From an uncultured Glaciecola sp. (lineage in GTDB: Bacteria > Pseudomonadota > Gammaproteobacteria > Enterobacterales > Alteromonadaceae): a stretch of DNA of 64,000 nt. The position numbers were made by a program, and so were the translations under genes. This document shows, one piece after another, positions 52,398 to 61,739 of the stretch. The stretch spans positions 39,965-103,964 of the forward strand of contig CAJQOP010000007.1 of NCBI GenBank assembly GCA_905479945.1. Reading direction: 5' to 3'. Positions within the stretch are counted from its first letter, which is position 1; each line of letters begins with the position of its first letter. The notes beneath the pieces are model-generated. The model was not told the origin of the DNA. It saw only the letters and a list, made by a program, of their open reading frames with translations, and did not search any database.

Positions 52398-54947
52398 ATG
52401 CCTGAAATTACTACCGTCACACTTAATCAACTCAATGCGCTCACTCGTGGCGGGCTTACTGATGGTCTTAGTAATAGCAGCAGCTTAACAGCAAGCGCGC
52501 TTGCCGCTAAAGTCGTGGTAAGCCAAGTGTCTGGAAATACAGTTACCTTTACTAATCCGCTAACTAAACAGTCTGCTGACTTACCTGCAAGCTCGCTCAA
52601 TAATCTGGGCAGTATTAAGTCGGGCCAAACATTTGAATTGCTGAGCATTCCAAATAAAGCCAATACCTATGTTCTAATACCGACATCAAATGCAACGCGC
52701 ACTAATTCAGTTCCAAGCATTGCTATTAATAATACTGCAGCGACATCACAAGTGCTCGCTAGCACTAACATTAGTAGTAATGATAATCAGCTCAACGCAA
52801 TTGTAGGTCGAGCTTCTGCGCTTGGTGAAATAGGCGTGGGTGGTAAAGCTATCGTTAATATTACTGGCCGAATTATAAACATTTCGGCCAATCAGCTTAC
52901 GCTTAATTTCCAGGTACCAAGGTCGAATATACCTGCACAACAAGCTACGATCACCTTGAGTCCCGATCTTGTTTCAAAATTACAGGTGAACAACAACCTA
53001 AGCCTTTTTGTCGATATTAGCGCTAAGCAAGCGAGAATAAGTTCCTTAAGCGTTCCTGCGGGTCTTTCGGGCACGGCTCTTTCTGGCACGGCGCTCTCTG
53101 CCGCAGCGCTTAGCCTAAGTCCGCAACTTGCCAAACTGAATGCATCTGCTCTGCCCAATAAGCTGCTTAGCGCTGCGATCCTTCAGCAACTAGGAAGCAA
53201 GCAAGCTGAAAGCCAGACCCTGCAGAGCAATTCAGCTAAGAGTGCAAACGCACTTAATGCTAGTGAAGCCGCGCAAGCGAGTGGGACTGGGGGTGGGACT
53301 GGGAGTGGGAGTGGAAGTCAAAGTTTCAATAGCATAACAATTCCATTAACAGACGCTAAGTTAGCCCAGCTACCTAAAGCACTTTTAAGCTCCCTGCAAA
53401 ATGCAATCAGCAAAGTAAATACCAATGGCGCGAGTCAAGTTTCATTACTAATCGAAAATACTGCGGGTGCGAATACCCTAAAACTATCAGTTATTGGCAA
53501 TATAAATGCAGCGTCAGCTGAACTAAACACAAAGCAAATAGGCCAATTGCTAAACAACATTAGCGCTAGTGCAAACGCACAAATAGCAGCGCCAAATGCT
53601 GAAAAAAATTCGCAAGGCAATAAGTTATCAAACAACATTTTGGAACAAGGCTTTATTGCAAATAAAGCGCAGCTGCTTAATAAACAAGACAGCCTCAATG
53701 CGACAAACCCAAACCAAGCGACAGCTAAGGTAAATACTGACCCATTGTCTGCTAGCCTTAAAAATGGAAACCCTAGTGCTACAGCAATTAATAATCAGGC
53801 GGCGCCATCATTTAAAACCGACTTGTTGCTTGAACAATTGCTAAAGCTGATTAGTTCAACGCCGCAAGCTAGCAAAGCAACACAAAACGCTGCAGCTCAA
53901 AACACAAGCATCCTCACCCAGCTTTTAGGGCAGTTACCTAGTTCAAAAATTAGCGCAGCTTTAGAGCAATTTACGCATATTGGGGCAACCGAGAAAACGT
54001 CGTCACCTATTAATATCGATGCATTGAGAAACCAAGTCCAAGCCTTAAGCAAGCAAGCGCTGAGTCAATCAGCAAGCCAATCACAAACCCTTAGTAATAT
54101 TATTAATGCGCTCAATACCGATGCTGATATTGAGAGTTTAGGTCCAGAAGCGAAAACCTTGCTAACGAATGTGAAGGAGCTGCTGCCAGCATCAAATCCT
54201 GCACAAGCGCTAAGCGATGCAAGAGTTATTCAGCAGCTTATTGGAGCACCATTAAATAATGCCCCAATTAATGCCTTATCGCCCATAGGTGCGAGTGGCA
54301 TGCTCTCTGGCTTAGTTTCCTTACTGCAAGTAAGCTTAGCGTCAAAACTTCAGCGCCAATCTAATAAGCAAGCAAGCAAAATGCAGGACCAATTGCCTGA
54401 CGTCATTAAAAGCTTAGTACCTAATGTTACTAGCGCACAAAGTGCTAAATTAATGCAAGACTTTAGGCAGTTCGACACTAAGCATACGCTAACTGCTGAG
54501 GTGGCAAAAATGCTATCTAGTCATCAGCATCATAAACTGAAAAGTATTGAGTCGTCGTTGCAAGGCCAAGATCAATTACATTACGCCCTACCAAATATGT
54601 TCCACAAAAATGGCGACGATATTGAATTGTTGATAAAACGCGAAACCAAGGAGAACAGCAATGAGCAAAATGCTGATAAAGACGCTTCTTGGTACTTAAC
54701 CATGAAGCTAGACGTGGGGCCACTAGGCCAAATGTTGGCAAAAACTCAACTTTGTGAAGACGAAATAAAATTGCAACTTTATACTTCTACAACTGAATTG
54801 AAAAACAAAGCCTTAGATATGCTGCCTTATTTGCAAAAACGCTTAGCGTTGCTAGGTATCAACATAACAGACAAATCCTGCCAACTAGGAAAAATTCCTA
54901 AGCAACTGCAGTCCGAACACTATCAAGTGTTTGAGACGAAAGTGTGA
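52398..54947 (+). CDS. fliK: Flagellar hook-length control protein FliK-like
   Basis: 849 residues, low-complexity Ser/Ala/Asn/Gln-rich for the first 700. This includes a leucine-serine repeat (LSGTALSGTALSAAALSLS) and a Gly-rich TGGGTGSGSGS stretch. The C-terminal 130 residues (WYLTMKLDVGPLGQMLAKTQLCEDEIKLQLYTSTTELKNKALDMLPYLQKRLALLGI) fit the Flg_hook (FliK C-terminal) domain. FliK measures hook length and switches FlhB export specificity. The next gene encodes an FlhB-C-like protein, which supports this. The pairing beside ccm genes also occurs in Shewanella and Alteromonas. It may be a second, non-canonical FliK. Confidence 0.82.
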   Translation: MPEITTVTLNQLNALTRGGLTDGLSNSSSLTASALAAKVVVSQVSGNTVTFTNPLTKQSADLPASSLNNLGSIKSGQTFELLSIPNKANTYVLIPTSNATRTNSVPSIAINNTAATSQVLASTNISSNDNQLNAIVGRASALGEIGVGGKAIVNITGRIINISANQLTLNFQVPRSNIPAQQATITLSPDLVSKLQVNNNLSLFVDISAKQARISSLSVPAGLSGTALSGTALSAAALSLSPQLAKLNASALPNKLLSAAILQQLGSKQAESQTLQSNSAKSANALNASEAAQASGTGGGTGSGSGSQSFNSITIPLTDAKLAQLPKALLSSLQNAISKVNTNGASQVSLLIENTAGANTLKLSVIGNINAASAELNTKQIGQLLNNISASANAQIAAPNAEKNSQGNKLSNNILEQGFIANKAQLLNKQDSLNATNPNQATAKVNTDPLSASLKNGNPSATAINNQAAPSFKTDLLLEQLLKLISSTPQASKATQNAAAQNTSILTQLLGQLPSSKISAALEQFTHIGATEKTSSPINIDALRNQVQALSKQALSQSASQSQTLSNIINALNTDADIESLGPEAKTLLTNVKELLPASNPAQALSDARVIQQLIGAPLNNAPINALSPIGASGMLSGLVSLLQVSLASKLQRQSNKQASKMQDQLPDVIKSLVPNVTSAQSAKLMQDFRQFDTKHTLTAEVAKMLSSHQHHKLKSIESSLQGQDQLHYALPNMFHKNGDDIELLIKRETKENSNEQNADKDASWYLTMKLDVGPLGQMLAKTQLCEDEIKLQLYTSTTELKNKALDMLPYLQKRLALLGINITDKSCQLGKIPKQLQSEHYQVFETKV
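53283..53309 (+). repeat. GGGACT/GGGAGT repeat with G-quadruplex potential in the fliK-like gene
   Basis: Five G tracts of 3-5 G (53283, 53289, 53295, 53301, 53307) separated by 1-3 bases on the coding strand. The region codes for a Gly/Thr/Ser linker. It stands out in an AT-rich window. Confidence 0.85.
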
Positions 54948-54951
54948 TTTT

Positions 54952-55269
54952 ATGAACAAAACAAAGAACGAAACGAAAAAGGCCATTGGCCTCAAATACA
55001 ACAGTGACGATACCAATTCACCTACAGTCATTGCAAAGGGGTTTGGCGATCTTGCCGATGAAATCATAGAGCTAGCCAAACAAAATGGCGTTATGATCCA
55101 TGAAGATCCTTATCTCAGCGAGCTGCTCGCCAGAATGGATTTAGGCCAAGAAATACCAGACAACTTGTACCATGTTGTAGCGGAATTAATTGCTTTTTCA
55201 TATGTATTACAGGGCAAATTTCCGGATAGTTGGTCAAACGTTCATAACAAAATCGACTTTAAGGAATAA
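54952..55269 (+). CDS. FlhB C-terminal-domain-like protein (FhlB)
   Basis: 105 residues from ATG 54952; the ORF to 54931 adds 7 residues that overlap the fliK end. KAIGLKYNSDDTNSPTVIAKGFGDLADEIIELAKQNGVMIHEDPYLSELLARMDLGQEIP matches the cytoplasmic FlhB/EscU domain after the cleavage site (E. coli P-x-x-x-A-K-G), but the NPTH autocleavage motif is replaced by NSPT and no membrane part is present. Such stand-alone FlhB-C proteins occur beside FliK in several bacteria and may replace FlhB-CC. Its partner is likely the fliK-like product. Confidence 0.87.
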   Translation: MNKTKNETKKAIGLKYNSDDTNSPTVIAKGFGDLADEIIELAKQNGVMIHEDPYLSELLARMDLGQEIPDNLYHVVAELIAFSYVLQGKFPDSWSNVHNKIDFKE

Positions 55270-55277
55270 GTTCCAAG

Positions 55278-55307
55278 CATCGTCATCATCATCATCATCA
55301 TCGTCAT
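55278..55307. repeat. CAT trinucleotide microsatellite
   Basis: Six perfect CAT copies (55284-55301) flanked by CGT-interrupted copies, in the spacer between the convergent FhlB-like and allE genes. On either strand it could code only out of known frames. Confidence 0.9.
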
Positions 55308-55417
55308 TCTAGCGTATCACTAAGATCACGCTTGCTCTAACTAAATTCGAATACTCTTTGCAGAAATACTTTTACTAAAATGCCCCTGCTGAAGCACTCT
55401 CCTGCTGTAGCACTCCA

Positions 55418-55455
55418 ACAGAAGCACCCAAACAGAAGCACCCAAACAGAAGCAC
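55418..55455. repeat. 14-bp tandem repeat downstream of allE
   Basis: About 2.7 copies of ACAGAAGCACCCAA, with two decayed copies (GCTGAAGCACTCTC, GCTGTAGCACTCCA) just before. It lies within the 213-base convergent spacer, which otherwise holds no gene. Confidence 0.85.
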
Positions 55456-55482
55456 AATAAGCTAATTTCTCTTAAGCAGATA

Positions 55483-56319
55483 TTACCTGCTTGGACGAAT
55501 AAACGGCATGTGTCTATTCACGTCTTTGTATAGCAAATAGCGAAATGGTCCTGGGCCACCGGCATAACAAGACTGCGGGCAAAATGCTCGCAACCACATG
55601 AAGTCACCCGCTTCTACTTCAACCCACTCACCATTTAAGTGATAGACAGCTTTGCCTTCAAGCACATACAAACCATGCTCCATAACATGCGTTTCATCAA
55701 ACGGGATTACGCCGCCGGGCTCAAATGTAACGATGTTCACATGCATATCGTGGCGCATATCTGACTGTTCAGTGAAACGCGTGGTTTTCCAAACGTCATT
55801 AGTGTTTGGCATTGGAATGGCTTCTACTTCATTGTCGTTGGTAACAAAAGCGTCTGGGGCGTCAATACCGTCAACGTATTGATAGGCTTTTCTAATCCAA
55901 TGAAATTTAAGATGTTTATTGCCGTTGTTTTTCAAAGTCCACTGACAAGCTGGCGGTAGAAAGGCATATCCCCCCTCTTCCAATTGATGCTCTTTACCTT
56001 CAATATTTAAGGTCATTGCACCTTCAACCACAAACAAAACACTTTCAGCTACGGCATCTAGCTCTGGTTTATCAGAACCGCCATTTGGCGCAACCTCAAC
56101 AATATATTGTGAGAAAGTTTCTGAAAATCCGCTTAAAGGCCGAGCAATAACCCACATACGCATGCCTGTCCAAAACGGCAAGTAACTAATCACGATATCT
56201 GTTAGCACTCGTTTTGGGATAATTGCATAGGCTTCGGTAAAAATAGCGCGATCCGATAATAGTTGTGTTTGTGGCGGCAAGCCACCTGTTGGCGCATAAT
56301 AAGTGTTTTTAGAAGCCAT
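55483..56319 (-). CDS. allE: (S)-ureidoglycine aminohydrolase AllE
   Basis: 278 residues from ATG 56319, preceded by AAAGGAAC; the longer frame has no ribosome site. A double cupin: N-terminal cupin has VLFVVEGAMTLNIEGKEHQLEEGGYAFLPPACQW, C-terminal has MHVNIVTFEPGGVIPFDETHVMEHGLYVLEGKAVYHLNGEWVEVEAGDFMWLRAFCPQSCY with the Mn-binding Glu/His set. Converts ureidoglycine from allantoate to (S)-ureidoglycolate and ammonia. Part of the urate-degradation group with AllA, PuuE and PuuD. Confidence 0.94.
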   Translation of the reverse strand: MASKNTYYAPTGGLPPQTQLLSDRAIFTEAYAIIPKRVLTDIVISYLPFWTGMRMWVIARPLSGFSETFSQYIVEVAPNGGSDKPELDAVAESVLFVVEGAMTLNIEGKEHQLEEGGYAFLPPACQWTLKNNGNKHLKFHWIRKAYQYVDGIDAPDAFVTNDNEVEAIPMPNTNDVWKTTRFTEQSDMRHDMHVNIVTFEPGGVIPFDETHVMEHGLYVLEGKAVYHLNGEWVEVEAGDFMWLRAFCPQSCYAGGPGPFRYLLYKDVNRHMPFIRPSR

Positions 56320-56641
56320 GTTGTTTGTTCCTTTAAGTTGCCAGAGCAATTTTAAGTTGTCAGAGCAATTTTTTATATAGAGGCATCTGCCAAAGTTGCC
56401 CCTATTGTATACAAAGTTGCAGACAATAAATAAAAACGATGAGTAAAACAGGATTTATTTCTCTTGCCATCACCCACTCGTCAGTAGCGATGCATTTAAT
56501 TTAAGGATACCATAAGTGCTTACGCCACTTAACATAGCACTTCAAACTCTTGGTTATGCACAACATGCTAGCGCAGTCATAGAGACTGAATAAGTGAACT
56601 AGTTTCTATTTGAAAAATAAAAGGCAAATTGGTAGTTCCTG

Positions 56642-57157
56642 ATGATAAAAGATATAGCAATAAAAAAGCTTAACAACTTGAGCGAAGACGACTTCACGCA
56701 GTTACTGGCTGAAATTTATGAGCACTCAAGCTGGATCCCCCGGAAAGCTTGGAGCAATAAACCCTATGACAATATGGAGCATTTACATCAAACAATGCTA
56801 AAAATTGTTGAAGATGCAACGCTCGAGCAAAAACTAGCGCTATTGCGCGCTCATCCGCAGTTAGCAGGCAAAGAAGCTAAAGATGGAACATTAACCGGTT
56901 CATCAACTGAAGAACAATCGGCAGCCAATTTGAATGCATTGTCTAAAGGTGAAATGGATGATATTACTGAGTTAAACCAACGATACGTAAACAACCATCA
57001 ATTTCCATTTATTATTGCAGTTAAAAATCACGATAAAGCTGGCATATTCAGTGAGTTTAAACGCCGAATTAATAATCCAACAGATGAAGAATTAAACGTC
57101 GCTATTCAGCAAGTTGGCCTAATTGCCAATTTCCGTTTAACAGCATTATTTCATTGA
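56642..57157 (+). CDS. uraD: OHCU decarboxylase UraD
   Basis: 171 residues, all helical. LLAEIYEHSSWIPRKAW carries conserved active-site elements, then LALLRAHPQLAGKEA (catalytic His in HPxLAG), LTGSSTEEQSAANLNALSKGE, and FPFIIAVKNHDKAGI. Decarboxylates 2-oxo-4-hydroxy-4-carboxy-5-ureidoimidazoline to (S)-allantoin, the third step from urate. Co-directional with uraH (56-base gap). Confidence 0.95.
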   Translation: MIKDIAIKKLNNLSEDDFTQLLAEIYEHSSWIPRKAWSNKPYDNMEHLHQTMLKIVEDATLEQKLALLRAHPQLAGKEAKDGTLTGSSTEEQSAANLNALSKGEMDDITELNQRYVNNHQFPFIIAVKNHDKAGIFSEFKRRINNPTDEELNVAIQQVGLIANFRLTALFH

Positions 57158-57213
57158 GACCGCTTTCAGTAAGCCAATTTTAGAGGGTTTACTACAAAAA
57201 TAAGGAACGCATA

Positions 57214-57567
57214 ATGGCTAAATTATCCACGCATGTTTTAGATACAGCTAACGGGGTACCTGCCAAAGGTATTAAAATAGAGTTTTATCGCATTGAAGGT
57301 TCAAAGCAGGTACTAATTAAAACGCTAAGTACAAATGACGACGGCAGAACTGATGAGCTTTTACTCGATGATACAAGTATTGAAGTAGGTCAATACGTTA
57401 TTATATTTAAGGTTGCAGACTATTTCACCAACATGGGAAATGCCAAAACCGAACCTGCATTCTTAGACTCTATTCCGATTCATTTTGGTATTTTTGACGC
57501 CACCGCTAATTATCATGTTCCGTTGTTGGTTTCTCCTTGGAGTTACTCAACTTATCGCGGAAGTTAA
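57214..57567 (+). CDS. uraH: 5-hydroxyisourate hydrolase UraH
   Basis: 117 residues of the transthyretin-related family. LSTHVLDTANGVPAKGIKIEFYRI at the start (active-site His), then TNDDGRTDELL with the Arg, and the C-terminal YHVPLLVSPWSYSTYRGS tetrapeptide. Hydrolyses 5-hydroxyisourate from PuuD to OHCU. AAGGA ribosome site upstream. No periplasmic signal, so cytoplasmic. Confidence 0.96.
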   Translation: MAKLSTHVLDTANGVPAKGIKIEFYRIEGSKQVLIKTLSTNDDGRTDELLLDDTSIEVGQYVIIFKVADYFTNMGNAKTEPAFLDSIPIHFGIFDATANYHVPLLVSPWSYSTYRGS

Positions 57568-57625
57568 TAAACTGTGTGCAGATTCATTCGCAGAATTTTA
57601 GCAATTGGCGACTGCGTAAATTTGT

Positions 57626-58570
57626 TTACGCAGGATGATTTTCTAACCAGTGCTGCGCAATATCTTGTCGCCTACATACCCAAACATCGTCGAACTGGCT
57701 GATATAATCAATAAACTTAAGCAAACTAGCGAAGCGTCCAGGTCGACCAATTATTCTGCAATGTAGACCAATAGACATCATTTTAGGCGCAACATTACCC
57801 TCTTCGTATAAAGTATCGAAGGCATCTTTTAGGTATTCAAAAAACTGAGCACCTGAGTTAAAGCCTTGTGGGCTTGCAAAGCGCATGTCATTGGCATCTA
57901 AACTGTAAGGCACTATTAGATGGGGCTTATTAGCTTTGCCATCAACATTTCCCGTGGCTTTACCGTTAAAATAGTACGGCAAGTCGTCGGCATAGCTATC
58001 AGCGTCATACATAAAGCTACCTTCATCAAGTACTAACTGACGCGTATTTTGACTCATTCGCCCAAGATAGAAGCCTTTGGGTTTTTCACCCGTCATGGAC
58101 TCATGAATAGCGATAGCTTTTTTAAGATGCTCGCGCTCGGTTTCTATAGGCACATTTTGATAGTCTATCCAGCGATAACCATGACTAGCAATTTCCCAGT
58201 TCGCCTTGAGCATTGCTTCAACGGCCTCTGGATTACGCTGCATGGCCATAGCCACACCAAATACAGTGACCGGTAAGTTACGCTCAGTAAATAGTCTGTG
58301 TAATCGCCAGAATCCAGCTCTACTGCCAAATTCATAAAACGATTCCATGTTCATATGACGTTGGTTTTCAAATGCGGTAGCGCCAACAATTTCGGATAAA
58401 AAAGCTTCTGAAGCATTGTCGCCATGCAAAATACAGTTCTCTGCACCTTCTTCATAATTAATTACGAACTGCACGGCAACTTTAGCTTTGTTCGGCCAAG
58501 TTACTGTTGGTGGTTTGCTACCATACCCCAACATATCCCTTGGATAAGCATTCTCACTAGTTTCGATCAT
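57626..58570 (-). CDS. puuE: Allantoinase PuuE
   Basis: 314 residues of the polysaccharide-deacetylase-like fold: WPNKAKVAVQFVINYEEGAENCI, REHLKKAIAIHESMTGEKPKGFYLGRMSQNTRQLVLDEGSFMYDADSYADDLPYYF and HGYRWIDYQNV, as in P. fluorescens PuuE. This metal-independent allantoinase opens allantoin to allantoate. Its ATG overlaps the allA stop by four bases (ATGA). This replaces the amidohydrolase-type AllB, which is not seen here. Confidence 0.93.
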   Translation of the reverse strand: MIETSENAYPRDMLGYGSKPPTVTWPNKAKVAVQFVINYEEGAENCILHGDNASEAFLSEIVGATAFENQRHMNMESFYEFGSRAGFWRLHRLFTERNLPVTVFGVAMAMQRNPEAVEAMLKANWEIASHGYRWIDYQNVPIETEREHLKKAIAIHESMTGEKPKGFYLGRMSQNTRQLVLDEGSFMYDADSYADDLPYYFNGKATGNVDGKANKPHLIVPYSLDANDMRFASPQGFNSGAQFFEYLKDAFDTLYEEGNVAPKMMSIGLHCRIIGRPGRFASLLKFIDYISQFDDVWVCRRQDIAQHWLENHPA

Positions 58571-59076
58571 GGTATTTGTAACTCAATTTTTTCATTTTCA
58601 AATGTTAACTCATCGCAATTATTGCCAGGACCCGCACGATCAACGATAACAAACATTCTGCCTTTCTCTTCAGATACTAAGGGCATATGCCACACCCCAG
58701 CATGAAAGTTAAAACCTTGCTTTCCATTGGTTACAAATGCACGCAAATCAGCCCCAGTTACATCGGAGTCTTTTGCCGCGACAACTAATGCAACAGGTTC
58801 ATCAAACATGGGTATAAAGGCCTGACTGCCCTTTGGATGGCGTTCGACTAAATCAAATTCAATAGGAAATGAACTGCCTTCCAAAATTTCAAAGAAACTA
58901 ATAATAGGCCGGCCACCATCTGCATAATCAATATCAAGCTTAGCAAGGTCGTGATGCCTTTCTACCATGCCTGCGTTAATACTAAAATGATGGGAATCTT
59001 GAGTCTCAATGACGTCTCCATAAGGAGCAAATGCTTCTTTAGTCAAAGGCTCAGCAACTATAATTGTGGTTTTCAT
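58567..59076 (-). CDS. allA: Ureidoglycolate lyase AllA
   Basis: 169 residues from ATG 59076, which overlaps the puuD stop as ATGA. IIVAEPLTKEAFAPYGDVIE at the start, FSINAGMVERHHDLAKLD, RPIISFFEILEGSSFPIEFDLVERHPKGSQAFIPM and FNFHAGVWHMPLV are the family motifs of the AllA cupin. Splits (S)-ureidoglycolate to glyoxylate and urea, completing the route. Glyoxylate would feed central metabolism. Confidence 0.95.
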   Translation of the reverse strand: MKTTIIVAEPLTKEAFAPYGDVIETQDSHHFSINAGMVERHHDLAKLDIDYADGGRPIISFFEILEGSSFPIEFDLVERHPKGSQAFIPMFDEPVALVVAAKDSDVTGADLRAFVTNGKQGFNFHAGVWHMPLVSEEKGRMFVIVDRAGPGNNCDELTFENEKIELQIP

Positions 59077-60287
59077 TCGCTTCCTTGCTTTAACTCTTGA
59101 TACCACTGCGCCAGTGTTGTTCTTTCTTCATCCGTAATGCCGGTTAAGTTACCAATAGGCATTGCTTTAAGAACAACGGTCTGCTGATAAATTTGATCAG
59201 CTTGCGCTATGATTTGCGCTGGTGTGTCGTACATATAGCCTTTCGGCGCTGCCGCAAACCCGAGCTGAGTTGGTTGTGCAGCATGGCATGTAGAACAGCG
59301 TTGTTCAATTATCGAGGCTACAGTCGCAAACGAAACCTTCGGTGTAGAATCGGATATTTCAATAATCATATTTTTTGGTGCCATAGCCCAAATGACACCG
59401 ATCATAATAATGATTGCCGCGACAAGTGCAGCCCTTAGAGGTTTTCCTTCGCTGTGTCGCGACACGAAGAAAATTCGTATAAGCGCACCCGCCATTGAAA
59501 TCGCAATTAGGATCAGCCAGTTATATTCGTGAGAATAAGTCATTGCGTAGTGGTTGCTTATCATGGTGAACAGCACAGGCAGTGTAAAATAAGTGTTGTG
59601 AACAGATCGTTGCTTACCTGCAATTCCTGGCGCTGGGTTAACTTTTTCACCGGCATGTAAATTTTCTACCATCTTTCTTTGACCTGGAATGATGGTAAAG
59701 AAAACGTTAGCAGCCATAATTGTGCCCAGCATCGCGCCAAAGGTCATGAAAGCCCCACGCCCACTGAACATGTGAGTTAGCGCATAAGCTGAGATTGCGA
59801 CAAGGACAAATATCACTAAGCCGAGCAATTTGTCATTTTTAGCAAGAGCCGACTTACAAAGTAAGTCATATATGATCCAGCCGCCAACTAAAAAGCCTAA
59901 ACTAATACCGATAGCAACTGGCTGAGATATTTCCATAATAGTAGGGTCAATAAGGTAAATATCAGCGCCATACCAATATACGATGGCCATTAGGAAGAAA
60001 CCGCTGATCCAAGTTGTATAAGCTTCCCACTTTGACCAGTGAAGGTCTTTAGTTAAAGGCTCGCTTTTTGGACCTAACATGTATTTTTGCGAATGGTAAA
60101 AGCCGCCACCGTGGACAGCCCAAAGCTCACCAAACACGCCATTTTTCGTATCTTCGTCTTTCTTTGGACTTCTCAATGAATTGTCCAGCATAACAAAATA
60201 AAACGATGCACCAATCCAAGCTATGCCAGTAATGATATGTATGCTTCGCACCAAAAAGTTCAACACATCAAAAAAATACGCCTCCAC
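59073..60287 (-). CDS. puuD: Membrane urate hydroxylase PuuD with C-terminal cytochrome c domain
   Basis: 404 residues. About 8 transmembrane helices at the front (VRSIHIITGIAWIGASFYFVMLD, then WGADIYLIDP region) form the DUF989-like urate oxidase domain. A C-terminal class I cytochrome c domain carries the heme motif CSTCH near residue 330 and a Met ligand in KAMPIGN. Oxidises urate to 5-hydroxyisourate, passing electrons to the respiratory chain in place of O2-derived H2O2. The GTG start at 60287 is seven bases after AAAGGAG. The c-type heme would depend on the ccm operon at 44.7-52.2 kb in this window. Confidence 0.92.
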   Translation of the reverse strand: MEAYFFDVLNFLVRSIHIITGIAWIGASFYFVMLDNSLRSPKKDEDTKNGVFGELWAVHGGGFYHSQKYMLGPKSEPLTKDLHWSKWEAYTTWISGFFLMAIVYWYGADIYLIDPTIMEISQPVAIGISLGFLVGGWIIYDLLCKSALAKNDKLLGLVIFVLVAISAYALTHMFSGRGAFMTFGAMLGTIMAANVFFTIIPGQRKMVENLHAGEKVNPAPGIAGKQRSVHNTYFTLPVLFTMISNHYAMTYSHEYNWLILIAISMAGALIRIFFVSRHSEGKPLRAALVAAIIIMIGVIWAMAPKNMIIEISDSTPKVSFATVASIIEQRCSTCHAAQPTQLGFAAAPKGYMYDTPAQIIAQADQIYQQTVVLKAMPIGNLTGITDEERTTLAQWYQELKQGSE

Positions 60288-60420
60288 CTTGCTGCTCCTT
60301 TATATAAAAATTAAACTAATCTGTTTACAACATGCGCTAACAAAGGCGCTGCGCAATTGCTTTAGTATTGCATGCTGCTAGTGTAACTGAAAATTCAATT
60401 TTGTTTAGCTTAAAAATATC

Positions 60421-60470
60421 AAAAAAAAATGGCTGAACTTCAACAAATGAAGACAGCCATTTTTTATATT
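60421..60470. terminator. Bidirectional terminator between puuD side and recA
   Basis: AAAAATGGCTG (60425-60435) pairs with CAGCCATTTTT (60454-60464), with ACTTCA/TGAAGA extending the stem. On the minus strand it is followed by a long T tract and so can end recA. The plus-strand side also has T-rich sequence. Confidence 0.9.
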
Positions 60471-60557
60471 TTTACAGACTTCTTTTATGAAGCCTCACTA
60501 TTACAGACAAGTCTGTTATTCGACTAATGCTGCATCAGCAAGCTTAGTGAGCTGGTC

Positions 60558-61631
60558 TTATAACATAACTTCACTTTCTGAATCAGCGCCTTTCTTAGCT
60601 TTTGTATCGTCGCTTTTTTGCTTTTCTGGCAGCAGCATGTCTCGTAGCTTCTTGTTCAATTCATCCCTAATTGCTGGATTTTCTTTGAGATACTTACAAG
60701 AATTTGCTTTTCCTTGGCCTATTCTTTCACTGCCATAACTATACCAAGCACCTGCTTTTTCGACTAACTTATGTTTTACGCCCAGGTCAATCAACTCACC
60801 ATCGCGGTTAATCCCTTGGCCGTACATTATTTGGAACTCAGCTTGTTTAAATGGAGGCGCTATTTTGTTCTTTACAACCTTAACGCGAGTCTCGTTACCT
60901 ACTACTTCGTCACCATCTTTAATGGCGCCTATTCGACGTATATCGAGCCTCAAACTTGCGTAAAATTTAAGCGCGTTCCCGCCTGTAGTCGTTTCTGGAT
61001 TACCGAACATCACACCAATTTTCATTCGAATTTGATTGATAAAGACTAACATTGTATTGGAATGTTTAAGGTTACCAGTCAGTTTACGCATTGCTTGTGA
61101 AAGCATACGAGCCTGCAAGCCCATGTGACTGTCTCCCATATCACCTTCAATTTCGGCTTTTGGGGTCAGTGCGGCTACAGAATCAACCACAATGATGTCC
61201 ACCGCACCTGAACGCGTTAACATATCGACAATTTCCAAGGCTTGCTCGCCTGTGTCTGGCTGAGACACTAACAATTCATTGATATCGACACCAAGCGTTT
61301 CGGCATAAATAGGGTCCAAAGCATGCTCAGCATCAACGAATGCACATACTTTGCCGTTTCTCTGCGCTTCTGCAATGACTTCTAATGTAAGTGTCGTTTT
61401 ACCTGATGATTCTGGTCCATATATTTCGACGATTCGGCCCATCGGAAATCCGCCAGCACCGATAGCTACATCAAGCGCCAAAGAGCCAGTTGATATGGTT
61501 TCTACGTCCATCGACTTATTATCGCCAAGCTTCATAATAGAGCCTTTACCAAACTGCTTTTCAATTTGTGAAAGAGCAGCATCTAAAGCTAATCCTTTAT
61601 TTTTATCAATCTTATCGTTCTTACTAGCCAT
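60558..61631 (-). CDS. recA: Recombinase RecA
   Basis: 357 residues. [28 protein letters not shown] (Walker A near 70), [26 protein letters not shown] (Walker B), [53 protein letters not shown] (loop L2) and a short acidic C-terminal tail. Forms the DNA strand-exchange filament and activates LexA self-cleavage. GGAGAG precedes the ATG. An SOS box lies 109 bases upstream of the start codon. Confidence 0.98.
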   Translation of the reverse strand: MASKNDKIDKNKGLALDAALSQIEKQFGKGSIMKLGDNKSMDVETISTGSLALDVAIGAGGFPMGRIVEIYGPESSGKTTLTLEVIAEAQRNGKVCAFVDAEHALDPIYAETLGVDINELLVSQPDTGEQALEIVDMLTRSGAVDIIVVDSVAALTPKAEIEGDMGDSHMGLQARMLSQAMRKLTGNLKHSNTMLVFINQIRMKIGVMFGNPETTTGGNALKFYASLRLDIRRIGAIKDGDEVVGNETRVKVVKNKIAPPFKQAEFQIMYGQGINRDGELIDLGVKHKLVEKAGAWYSYGSERIGQGKANSCKYLKENPAIRDELNKKLRDMLLPEKQKSDDTKAKKGADSESEVML

Positions 61632-61739
61632 TTTTATTCTCTCCGGATTTTAATTCAGCGATTTCCTGTTCAACTTTTTAAATGAAGGCATTTATAAGTT
61701 GGCAAACCAAAACATCTAATCATTTATATCGCAAGTATA

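Noticed and set aside
52746..53158. Long minus-strand open frames inside the fliK-like gene
   Set aside because: They arise from the biased codon use of the low-complexity plus-strand gene and have no family features.
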